The notes under the pieces are model-generated. The model worked only from the letters and a program-made list of their open reading frames with translations. It made no database searches and had not been told where the DNA came from. A stretch of DNA of 64,000 bases. Origin: Cloeon dipterum. Taxonomy: Eukaryota; Arthropoda; Insecta; Ephemeroptera; Baetidae. The position numbers and the translations under genes were made by a program. This document shows, piece by piece, positions 35,380-47,100 of this stretch. The stretch lies in assembly GCF_949628265.1 (NCBI RefSeq), contig NC_088786.1, forward strand, positions 34,617,681-34,681,680, given 5' to 3'. Within the stretch, counting starts at the first letter, position 1. Every line of letters begins with the position of its first letter.

Positions 35380-35820
35380 CAATTGACCAGTTGCATAAAC
35401 CCTTAGTTATTGAAGCCACCAACAGATGGCGCAACCACAGACTTTCTTAAAAATTTTGTTTTAAGCGGTTTTAAGGCATATCCACTGCGATTTCAGACTC
35501 AATCTTGCTATTTCGCTTTTTTTTTAATTTATTTGCTTTATTTTTTGACGTGCTGAAAACCAAAATCGGTTCAGCCATTCGCCGTAGAAACGTTGGAAAA
35601 GATTTTTTTATTTCAAGAAAATAGTTTTTCACGATTATACGGCGATTGGCTAAACCGATTTTGGTTTTCAGAACGTCAAAAAATAGCAAATTAATTGAAG
35701 AATGCACAGTAGCTAGATTGAGTCTGAAATCGCAGCGGAAGTGCCTTAAAATCGAAAGTCTACGGTGGCGCCATTTGTTGGCGGATTCAAACACTTAGGG
35801 TTTATGCAACTGGTGAATTG
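35380..35820. repeat. 441 bp foldback (palindromic) element
   Basis: The element is an almost full-length inverted repeat. Its ends read CAATTGACCAGTTGCATAAACCC and, inverted at the right, CAATTCACCAGTTGCATAAACCC. Pairing continues inward through GATTTCAGACTCAATCT and CTGAAAACCAAAATCGG on both arms, with one indel of about 20 bases. Only a few dozen central bases are unpaired. Each arm carries a CTCF-like CAACARATGGCGC. No open frame of note is present. It resembles a foldback or MITE-type DNA element. Confidence 0.8.
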
Positions 35821-36543
35821 AAAAATAAATTAATCACGTAAAAAATTAAAAAACGATCTGATTTACAGATTCTGAAACAACCGAGGGTTTATATAGTCAT
35901 GCAAAATAATTGCTAGTGATTTAGCAAACCACCCCTACGTGAGAGTTTGTGAGCTTTAACGTGCAGTGAGGGCACATTTTCGTGAATGGAAGAACAAAGA
36001 CGAGCGTGAAGCCTACTAAACGCAGCCAATGGCGAATATTTCGGCAAGAATGTGAGGAGAATATATAAAAAAGTCTGTATAAAATAGAACGAGAACAAAG
36101 ATCATTGTTTATTTATATCGTTGTCTGTTAAAAAAATCACACTGTTTGTGAGATGAATAGAAAATTTCTTGAGACCAAGTTTTTAATGCCAACTTGCAAA
36201 GGCCTTCTGCAGAACCGTGTGGGCGTCAGGGTGGAGTGTCGTAAGCCTACACCTTTCTCAACATCCTCCCGGTAAAGTGTGTTCGGAATAAATTTTGTGC
36301 TGGACGGATCGTTGAACCACTTGATAAATCGCAAATAATGTGCCGCACTCCACCCGATGAATTAATAATCATCTTTGTGGAATACCAGAGAGTTGATGTG
36401 ACTGAAAAATCAACATAATCCGCAAAAGGAGGATGTCTGCAGAACAACTATGCACATTGCAGCTTGAAAAAGGTCAATTTATACCATTGTTTGTTGAGGC
36501 TATTGCAAAATAATTAGAAAGGAATCAAAAGGCAACAGTTTAA

Positions 36544-36979
36544 AGTGGAATGATACTGGGCAACAATTGAAAATTATTTAAATTGTTGGATGCCTTAAAC
36601 AATTGACCGATAAACAATTGTTTCAACAATTTGCATTAATAAAAAAGTACCTTCCTACAATATAAAAATTCAAATTTTGCCAATTTTCTCCAAAATTTAC
36701 AGTGCTTGAACATATTTTCTTGGAATATTCCGATTCCTCTGGTCGTGATCTGTCCAACAGCGTATGCCACTTATTGGGGAAACTCTTGGGTTTGAAATTA
36801 AATCGGATTTCAAGTAAGGAGACAGCCCTTACCATTTGAAAAGCACGCTAACTTTCCAGCCAATTTTCTCAAAAAATTAAAGTGCTCCTTAGGTCAATTT
36901 AGGCTTTAACTGAATCCTAGGGGACGAGTTTATGCATTGGCAACAAGCATTTTCCAGGCTTTTCCAGTATCATTCCACT
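36544..36979 (-). mobile_element. TTAA-flanked MITE, copy 2
   Basis: A 436 bp copy of the family seen at 1742-2176, in reverse orientation. TTAA lies at 36540-36543 and 36980-36983. The 16-base inverted ends match copy 1 exactly. It is highly similar throughout, so the family moved fairly recently. Confidence 0.88.
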
Positions 36980-37000
36980 TTAAAGTAAATCAAAACAGGG

Positions 37001-37378
37001 TGACAATTGAAAATTATTTGAATTGTTGGATGCATCGATAAAACAATTTTTTTTCTACAATTTGCAATAGTAAAAAAGAACTAAGCTAAAGTAAAAATTC
37101 AAAATATTCGAATTTTCTCCAAAATTTCCAGCGCTTGACCACATTTTTGTGGCAGATTTCGATTCCTCTCGTCTAGATCTGTCCAACAGCGTATAAAACC
37201 TTTTAGGGAAACTCTTTGCTGTGAAATAATATCGGATTTCAAGTACAGAGACAGTCTTTACCATTTGAAAAACATGCCACATTTATAACAAATTTACAGT
37301 GCTAATTTAGGTCAATTTTGGCTTCAACTGCGAATCCTAAGGGACGAGTTCGTGCATTGGCAACAAGCATTTTCCAGG
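37001..37378 (-). mobile_element. Diverged MITE copy 3, ends missing
   Basis: This stretch matches the same family in the same orientation as copy 2, which ends 22 bases away. Both terminal repeats are missing and it has many substitutions, so it is older. The two copies thus form a tandem pair of different age. Confidence 0.75.
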
Positions 37379-37689
37379 AATCCTCTTTAAATCAGGATTT
37401 AAATGACAGTAGGTCCTTTAAATTTCCGTGTTTTAGTTTCTGATTGGTGTGTGTGGCTTGCGAAGTAAAAATTTCTTAAAGCTGAAAAACACCGTTTAAA
37501 AGTAAAAAACTGCAATTTTTTAATTTAAATAAGTAATGAAGAAAAACTATAACGACAATCATAAAGCCACACATTAAAACGCAATGAATCCGCAAGATTT
37601 CCTTGAGTTCAATGCGATGCAGAGCCACTGCCGCCGGGAAATTGTCAATAGCACAAAGTTTATGTGGAAATTTTCCTGGAATTTATTAT

Positions 37690-38163
37690 CTAGAAGCGTG
37701 AGCAGCGGAAGTGCCAGGGAGCGCGGAAATCATGCCGATGCTATAGCTGCCGATGTGTGTGTGTCCGCGCCTTGTGCACTTGTCGAGTGCAGACGCACAG
37801 AGCCGGACGTTGTCTATTTTGGTCCAGCCGGCCGGCCGGTCGACCGCGAATTCGAACGGAGCGCGCGCGCGCCTCCAGAGACAGCAGGGCCGCGGGGGTG
37901 CGCGTATCGATTGCCGGCAAGGACAGGGGGTGACGTAGCCCCGAACACACCACCACCCTCGGACCAATGGCAGCCGCGTGACGTCACCCTGCGTATGGAT
38001 CGGCCGCGCCGTTAGGCAACCACTGCAGCAGCAGCAGCAGCCGTGTCTCTCGGCTACGGTGCGGTGCCGGTGCAGCCCCAACCAGGCCATGCCTTGCCCC
38101 CGTGCTAACTGCTGACCGCCCCCGACCTTAGACACACGCAACTGTTCGTATTTTGCCTGCACG
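37690..38163 (+). promoter_or_regulatory. GC-rich promoter and 5' UTR region for ACSL first exon A
   Basis: Base composition changes abruptly to GC-rich, with many CpG and CGCG runs and a CAG repeat near 38026-38041. It ends at the ATG of exon A. Overlapping open frames on both strands are a by-product of this composition. Confidence 0.45.
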
Positions 38164-38194
38164 ATGGACAGCCGGGACGAACAGTCTTATTTTG
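38164..38194 (+). other. Acsl: ACSL first exon A
   Basis: Encodes MDSRDEQSYF and ends in phase 1 at TTTTG/GTGAGT. It lies at the end of a GC-rich promoter-like block. Joined to the anchor exon at 52579 it gives ..YFGDMDQYLHY. The intron would be about 14.4 kb. Confidence 0.6.
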
Positions 38195-41100
38195 GTGAGT
38201 GGAATTTGTATTTATTTTTATATTCTTACATTTTAGTTTTCGCCGGCTTTCCGGGGATGGTTGATTCGCACCCCGTCACACAATTTGCTGTTTGAAAACT
38301 CCTTGAATTCGTGCATAGAGTTAATTTGGCGTGACCTCTGCCGCGGGGAGGCTCTTTTGTCCAAGTTGTCGCTCTATACCGATCAATTTTTCACTCTATT
38401 TAGAGTGTATATAATATTCTTCCCCGCCAATGAGGTTAGGACACAATCAAATTTCATAAAATTAAATTTTTATTAAAATTCAGCCAGAGAAAAACGCCTT
38501 TTTTAATTATTGAATACAAAACGTTGCTAATTGAAGCCTTATTAAAAAAGTCCTTTTGTATGGCTTTGCGGATAACTCTCTCTGCGCACAGAATATATCT
38601 AAGAAGAAGTGTTCTCTCTCTTTCCTGACAAATCAGAAATAGCCAGTCTAAAATTAGCACGTTTGCTTTGATCTAAATCCGTAATTTTCAAACATCAAAC
38701 CTTACAATCAAACAGACACGGAAAAGCCGACACGTATTCATTTCGCACGGTGCGCAGTGCAGCCTGAGAGGCCGCATGCAATTATTATTACTATCCCCGT
38801 AAAATCGAAGCGTGTCAGCCGGTTGATTTTTAATTTCGATCCGACCGAGAATCGAGAGTCGAGCGGATGTATCAGCCGTAAACAAAGGGGATCTCAGCAT
38901 GCAGTGCACATATTAGCGAGGCCCTTTCCCTTGCTGCTTATTTTTGCTTGAAATGTGGCTGCCTGCTGAAACACCACATGACCGCTAATAGGACTCCGCG
39001 GAGCTAGATGGCACGGAGGCGTGCGCGCCGGCACCACTCGTGTCTGCTTTTCCTGCAGAGCCGCAGCTCTGGTGCTACAGTAACGCGCAGAACGAAATTT
39101 CGTATCGTTCTAGAATATAATTGGTCTTAAAAAAAATAAAGAAAATCTGAAAAAATAAAATTTTTTGCATTATTTTCAATTAAAAATCAGACTCACTCAA
39201 ATTTAAAAAATTAGATTTTTTTGCTATGCGTACAACTACAAAATTAAAGTTCTAATTTTTATTTTTACTTTCCTGTAATTTTTGGTAAGGCTGAAAAGAG
39301 CATAAATATATTTTAAGTATCTATTTACCGATTTATTCGTACCCTTTTGATCTCTGGACTCGAGACTGAATTTTATCAACGAAAAACAACCAACAGCTGG
39401 CTATTCTTTTTCGATAACACCATTAATTTTGACACGCTTGTATTGCACTCACAATATTCACTTGATGTAAATCATAAGCTGTGTCTGGCTCCCATACACG
39501 AAAATTAGTACAGTTTTTTACTTTTGTTGTTTGGTAGCAAACTCCACGAGAGAGTAGGTTGCACGTGCAGTCGACACGAGAAGCGTCCAGTGAAAATTTC
39601 CACACTTCTTGATCGAAATGCCTGGTCAGTAAGTTTCTCAAAATTTACCGTCCATATTTACTTGATAATGCATGCTTTGGTTTTTTGCACCCACTTTGAT
39701 TTCATCACAAAAAGTTGCTATACACATTCGCATGATGTTGTTAGACTGAATTCTTCGGAATAAATTGTACCGCTGGTCGACCCGCTATGAATGTAATCCG
39801 CAAAGGCAAAAATATGTGAATGCTCTTCTCGCGGATGTGAGATAGTGATATATCTCCACGTGGATGAGATATATAGGTGCTCGCTCCGCAACAATGCAGC
39901 GGCATTGTTGCTCCTAGACAGCAGATTCGGTTTATAATTTTATCTTCTTATATTGCTCCCATCACAATCTGAAAAGGGCCAAAAATTTCGCAGTGCAGAG
40001 TAAGAGACTTGTTATTTTTCTATTTTACATTTTTTCAGCTGATTCTAGTCGTCGGTCTTGGTTGGCTAACACTATGAAAAAAGCGAATCGTGTGCGGCGG
40101 CCGCCACCGCCGCATTTTCATCGCACGAGCGCTTCTACTATACTCTATTGCTCATTACGTATCGGCGTCGTGGCTGGCGGCTGGGTCATTGACTTTCTCG
40201 TCGAGTTGCATGCTTAAATGGCTAAATGCATCGAGTGTGTATTATTATATATATACATAGTTTGCTTGCTACCTGCCGACAACGAAATTTGGGTTAGCCT
40301 GCCTGCCACCGCGCGTTTCAGAAGCGTTTTTCAATTAAGCCACGCGCGCGGCTTCGCCCTTTTGTCCAATTTCCTTTTTGTTGCGCCTACCTTGATTGGA
40401 CACGGCGCGCACCATGTAACGGCTTTTGTAATTGATCTCTACGATCGGGCGTGGTTTTTCTATGCGCTCAAGTGCCGATCCTATAGGATTGTTGGCATCG
40501 TAATGACAATTTTATCACAACGAGATGAAAACGGTGCCGTGTTTAAAAAACAGGCAGACTCTGATTCAGCACTGCCAAGTCAGCGTCGAAATCGCCGAGA
40601 GAGACACTTAGTTGACGCGTTCAAAAGCAAGCCGAGCCAAAGTGTAAACATATTTTTCCAACAATCTTTTGGCATCGCGGACAAGACATTTTTGTTGTAT
40701 CTGCAAATCTGAAGTTTCAAAGCTGGCCTCTTTTTACAAAAAAAAAATGCGTGCTTTCACGACACGCGAGGGTGAAAGTTTGAAATTTAACACTGACGAT
40801 GAAAAAGATAATGCGATCAACAGGGGCGATCGAGATAATTGGAGGCATAAATCGAGCGACTGTCTCGGCGGACAGAGAGCCAGAGAAAACTCGACCGCAT
40901 CTTTCGGCTTTTTTCGCTTGCTCGCTCGCTCGGCGAACCAGGATATGCATTCAGAGTTGGTTGAATAAATGCGCTTATTAAGCACGCCATACCAACTCGG
41001 TCGGACACTTTACACAGGCGAGAGAGCAAAGCAAGACGATAATTTATAGTGTCAAACCAAACGCGGCGAACAATAATATAATCGCGTGGTCGGTCGGTCG

Positions 41101-44100
41101 AGAGCGCACTTTCTTTCTTTCTTTCGGCCAGATTTGCCGTAAAATTATCTCCAGCTGCAACAGCAGGTTGATTGATGTGTGCTTACCGGGCCGTCGCGAG
41201 ACAAAATATTCGATTTGCGACCTTGCTTTGCGTTATTCAAGCCCCAAACTCGGCCCTGGAAGCGAAGGGGTTTTGCACGTACGCTCTCAGATGATCATTA
41301 TAAAAGTATTATGTGACTACGTGTGTTATATAGAAACCGAGACTCGAGAGCTCAGCCGTAATAACGCCGCAGCCATTATAATTAATCGCACGCGCTTCCG
41401 ACGCTCACTTTTCTCCGCCAAAATAAAAGTCATTCTGCCCAGCAGCTGCTGGCAATAAAGTGTGGCAAATTGAGACAAAAAGTGCCGCGACCAAGAGAGA
41501 ATGAGCTCCTTGTTAACCGAACGAGACCGAGCTTGATTGCTTGAGTAATGCCTATTGCGTCAGACATGATTAGAAATAGAACCCAGTCGTGCATCTCAAT
41601 TTGCATATAGCTAAACCAAATTCGATTGTTTCCTGGGAGATTTATTACTGTGCGGCACAGCCTTTTAAAACTCAGACAATTAAGGTTACCAGCAGTTTTG
41701 GACCTGTTCTATGCATCCACATGTCATTAAGATCTTTTGAGACTAATGAATTTATTCTGAAATGATTAAAAATAAACTCCTTTAAATTTTCATGGAGAGT
41801 ATTGTAATGGAAACTATGGACACTAATTAAAGAGGAATGATACTGGAAAAGCCTGGAAAATGCTTGTTGCCAATGCATAAACTCATCGCTTAGGATTCAG
41901 TTAAAGCCTAAATTGACCTAAGGAGCGCTGTAATTTTTTGAGAAAATTGGCTGGAAAGTTACCGTGCTTTTCAAATGGTAATGGCTGTCTCCTTACTTGA
42001 AATCCGATTTAATTTCAAAACCAAGAGTTTCCCCAATAAGTGGCATACACCGTTGGACAGATCTCGACGAGAGGAATCGGAATATTCAAAGAAAATATGT
42101 TCAAGCACTGTACATTTTTGAGAAAATTGGCAAAATTTGAATTTTTATTATAGGAAGGTCATTTTTTTATTATTGAAAATTGTTGAACAAATTGTTTATC
42201 GGTCATTGTTTAAGGCATCCAACAATTTAAATAGTTTTCAATTGTTGCCCAGTATCATTCCACTTTAAATCCCGATTTGACCATTTTTCTCAAAAATTAA
42301 CAAGGATTGGAAGTGGTTTGTTTCAACAATACCGCTCTTGTTGTGATTTATCTAACATGTGTTATTGAATTTTTCCTTCTATGAAAAAAAACGATTTTCA
42401 GAAGGCAAACGAATTCGGAGGCAAATTAGATTGAAAAATATTTAAGACACCAGCGGGGTCCAGATGTGCGATGAAATTGGTTCGCACTGCGCAGATCCAA
42501 GATGGCGTCTGAATGTGGTAAACAAAAAGATCTCTTTGGATTGCCGTACGAGTGTCAAGAGTTTGTTTTTACGATCCAAAAGACACAATTAGTTAAGAGT
42601 ACTGCAAATTATGTCAAAATATTGACGAAAACTTGGCTCTTTTCGCGTGATTGTCTTTCCGAAACCATAACTGCGCATCGCACAAATCTGGACACTTTTT
42701 CTCTGTATTTTATTTCAGTTTCAATAATCAACTAAACAGTTATCTCCATATTTTTCTTTGACAAGCAATTAAATTGTCCCGACTTTTTAAGACGACACTC
42801 CACACTGCTTAAGTGCTCATCAGTATTCCTTGAGCGCGCCATTTGTCCAAACGCATAAAACGCGTGAGTGAAAAGGCAGCGGACAAAAGTTGATATGCTC
42901 ATCCTCAGAGCGTAAATGTAAAAGAGCAAGTATAGCATTCGGCGAAGTCGCCAAAAGAGAGAAATGAGCCATAAAGCGCTCGCTCCACGCTGGCTTGATC
43001 CGCACACACTCTTTCGAATACGTGCAAAACAACGGCCAAGATATTGTACAGTTAGCAGATGAAAGAGGCAGATCATTGATGGGCATACAATAAAAAATAG
43101 CATGAATATATATGTATATGTATACGCAGACGACGAGAGAGAAGAAGAAGAAGGCCTCGCTCGTGTCTCCCTCGCTCGATCTCCTCTCTCCCGCGGCTGG
43201 CAGGCCCTCACAGCGTATATCTGGCCTATTAACGTTTTATTTCGCTCGTGATTTTTTCGCCAGCCTCCCCTGATCACCCACACAGAGGAGAGATGTCTTA
43301 CCGTTATTTGTAACAAGTTTTAATAAACCTTGTCGGTGATGTGCGAGAACAGCTGGCCGGTCGGCCGGTTCCCTCGGCGCTTCCAATGTGTGTTCTGTTC
43401 ACGCGTCGTTTGCAAATCCAATTTCAAGTGATTTCCAACACTTGTCGAATTTAATTGACTGCTCGCTAATTGGGCTGCTCAAAAGGATCAAGCGATTTGT
43501 TGCCGAGGCTTGCAAATTTAATAAATGTGCCAAAATTTAAGTCTGCTAAATTTCAGCGCGTCCGAACAAATTAACAATTATTAAGGTTTATGAGTCTTTT
43601 GGATTAAAAGGGATATTATTAATAATTAAATTTAATCAAACACTAAAATATTGTTTATCCTTTTTACGACTTGAAACTAAGAAATTTATTTCTTTGTCCT
43701 ACTAGGATTTGCAAAAACAATTCTTACTTTTGCGTATGAATGACAGGGTATTTTTACTTCAATTAAATTAATTATATTATAAATTATAAAAATTGTGCCC
43801 GGTGTTACTCAGTAAAGGATAACCTTATACTAATCTTAGTTTATCACAAAGAAAACTCTGGGTTGGTTTCGGAGACTTTCTACTGGTAAAAAAGGCTAAG
43901 ATATTAAAAAATCTGCATTTTGGGAGGAGTAAATATTTAAAGCAATTTTATTTTAAATTTTAACTGAGTTAAATCGATCGTTTTGAAAGTTTTAATTAAG
44001 CTTGTGCGTGATTGAAAATAACTATAAGTTAGTTTCCAAGTGGAAGAAATACCGAAACTAATTGGGCAATTTCGCGCAAGTACTCCGGCCCATTTACTAT

Positions 44101-47100
44101 TTTCGAGCGAAGCCAACTGCAATCACTTCAATTATTAACGCCTTGTTTGCTTTTCACAAGAAAGCAGTGCGATTTCACAACGTGTGCGCGTACTGCTCCA
44201 AAAATTGGTTGATTCCTCACTTCTTCGGTCCGTGAGAGGAAATTTGCGATTAGGAAAAACTGCTGTACGCGGAATATGTTTACGACTCGCGCACTGCAAT
44301 TTATAAACTAATTATCGCCGTTTGCGGGGTTTCAGCCTTGACTGCATTACGTCACTAAGCTGCACTTCACATGATCTTTAGCGAAACTTCCACTTAATGA
44401 ACAACGCAGAGAAAGACAGGAAAATACGCTGCCGTATATGAAACTGCTCTCGGGCAATGACGAGACGAATAAAACTCTTGCAAAATACCTGCAAAATGTT
44501 GTAAATTCCCCAACCGCTGTCCGACGGCAGATTCAACATTTTTTTTTAAATTTCAGCAATAAAAAAATAATTGGTCACTCCCGAGAGCATTATTTCTTAA
44601 AATGAGGGTGCATTTATTTCTCGAGTGCTCAAGTTGGAAGTGGTTACTGCTTGACAGGCTCGTCATTTGCCGAATATTCGCGAATTTGACCTCAAGCGCC
44701 GATCCTGCTGCTCTCGGCTCGCAAACTAGTTACCGTGTGCCTCACAAACGAGAAGTAAATATATATATATAGACAAGACTCAACGTGTCAGTCGATTGTC
44801 TTCCTCTCATTGTGCCTCAATAAAAGACGTACAATTGATCCGCAAGCAGATGACTTGCACGCGGCACAATTCGATTATTCTTCGGGCACAAATAATAATC
44901 GTGCCCGCCGGACATAACTGAAATGTCTAATGGCACGGAGAAATGCGTGGCAGCCGAGTGAAAGAAGAAATACACACATTCGAATGAGCTCATTGTGCAG
45001 TGATGAGTGGTTCTTATCGCACCTCTCCGATCGGAAACACGTATACATAATGTAATATATAATATATGAACGGCTAACTCAAAAAGAGCATAACTGTGGA
45101 TGTAGCATAGCATTGCTCGTTATTGCGCAGCAGCATCACCGTGGAAATCCTCTTAAAAAGGTATTATATACCTCTAATATCTGATGAAATAAAATCAATA
45201 ACGGAGTCCTGATTGGCTCTACTGCATTCGATCAAATTATATAATACTATCACAAATTTTCGACTAAATTCAAACATTTTGAGATTGAGAAAGACGCAGA
45301 GGTAATATGACGAGCCAATCCTTCACCTCGTTGCCTATCCAAAAGTAAAGGACTTGAAATAATGAAGAAAATATTTAAACGCTTGAACACGGCCTGTATC
45401 ATTCTAATCGATTTTCAACATTATTTGCTGTTTAAATACGAGATTAAAACAAATTTCTGTCAATATCGATCAATGGGTAATATTTGACAGGCTAAAATCC
45501 GTAAATTTAAACCTTAAGGGTTTTTATTGTTAACCGTAAAGTTAAAAGAGCGCGAATTTATAAATATCCTGTTTTTTTTATTTTGTCAAAATAGACAGCA
45601 TGTATTTTTTGTCGGAACAAGACTGCCAACTAGTATGTCTTGCCGTGCCGTGTCCCTTTTGGCACAGAAGTTGTATTTCAAAATAAAAAATTAAGTAGCA
45701 CAAAATGTTCTAGCCGTTAAATTTTGATCAAACGGGTTTATTTGGAATAATAAATTTACAAATTTGTTAAGGGGGCTTAATAAGCAAAAATTAATCAGCT
45801 CAACAGAGGTTCCATAATAGATCCGCCGAGCGGATAACATAGAGGGCCCCGATGTAGTCATCTTTTCGCCTCCTCGAACCTAGATCTTATATTGAAACAC
45901 CAGACCTTTGCCCCTTAAGCCGCTGGAAAGGTGCGAAAATCAGCAAGTGACGAGTATGTGCCGGTGCGCGTACCAGCCAGTTGAGCTATTTGAGCATTTC
46001 GAACCACTATTTATCATCTCTGACATTAGGCAATTAGAAATTGGTCCAAGAAATTATCTTCCATTGCTGTTTAAATTTGTGTATGGTTAATTTTTCCGTT
46101 GATCACTGACAAAATAAAGATTTTAATCTTATTTGAAGAATATTTCAATGTGAAGAAGATTTTTTTTTGATCCGGACCGGGGAGGGCGCGAACTGTGCTG
46201 AAACTTGGGTCCCAATAACACCACGAACCAGGCCGCACATTTCAGGGACCCAGTCCACCCAAGGGCCACCTGCCTCCGCACCGAGGACATTTTTTGAAAC
46301 GCTAGACATTCGTCCCGTGATGCCAAATTTGATTTCTTGGCTCTTCAGTTGAGGATGACACAATTTTGCACTCCCAAAAAAAGCGGAAGGAGCAACACGA
46401 GGAGAGGTTTGGTTGCTCCAGTTCGCATCAGGTGGGGGCGAACAGGCAAGAAAGAAATCTTCAACCTTCAATTCCAAAACAGCTTTATGGAGATCAATCG
46501 CGCATAGTTCGGGGGCAACCCACATAACTAAACGTAACAATACGTAAACGATCTAGACTAAAAATATAAAAGAAGGATGAGGTGGCCTGGCGAGAGAGGA
46601 GCCCGGTGACCGCAAAATGCGATGATGCTGTGTGTGTTACCAGCTCGGCGAGATTACATGACCCTTAGGTGGTTATCAGGGATAGGAGTAGGAGGTTGAA
46701 TAACCGGGCCAGGAAGGTATAGGAGGGCGGGCACTCGCTCTCTGCTCACTGCTGCTCGGCACTCCAGCCAGCGATACGCCGCCGCTCTATGCCTGCCTGA
46801 CGGTGCTTTGTTATTGTTGTTGTGCTCACCGGCCGACCAAGTGACTGAACGTGAGAGTATAGCAACGAGTGAGACTCAGTAGTCGCTCGCCAAGAGACCC
46901 ACTGACTCGCTTTTACACACTGTGCGAAATAATGCAGAAGAAAAAGCGACAGATCAACAACCAGCAGCTGCAGCAACAGCAGCAGAATGCCAAGAACAAG
47001 AACAAAAAGTACCAGAGGCCCAGACGAAGTAAGCCCGAATTTTTTTCTCCCAAATTTGGTGGCTGGATAAATTTTGCGACTATTTTTACAGAGTTGTGAT

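Larger units (their letters stand above)
34707..37689. other. Intergenic region between BMP-type ligand and ACSL
   Basis: This divergent region of 3 kb has no supported gene. It holds the palindromic element at 35380-35820 and two MITE copies at 36544-36979 and 37001-37378. The promoter of the ligand gene should lie just above 34707. Confidence 0.5.

Noticed and set aside
37584-38162. Overlapping open frames on both strands before ACSL exon A
   Set aside because: They follow the high GC content of a promoter region and show no domain or conserved codon pattern.
40218-40712. Open plus-strand frame of 164 codons
   Set aside because: No family motif, unbiased codons and microsatellite-like stretches. 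It looks like a chance frame in a GC-richer patch.
42732-43316. Open minus-strand frame of 194 codons
   Set aside because: The composition is low-complexity and membrane-like only by chance. No start context, splice partner or motif is seen, and it lies in an ACSL intron.
45871-45990. tRNA-like A and B boxes on the minus strand
   Set aside because: AATAGCTCAACTGGCTGGTA and GGTTCGAGGA are about 100 bases apart, too far for a tRNA, and no cloverleaf can be drawn. A worn tRNA-derived SINE is possible but not supported.
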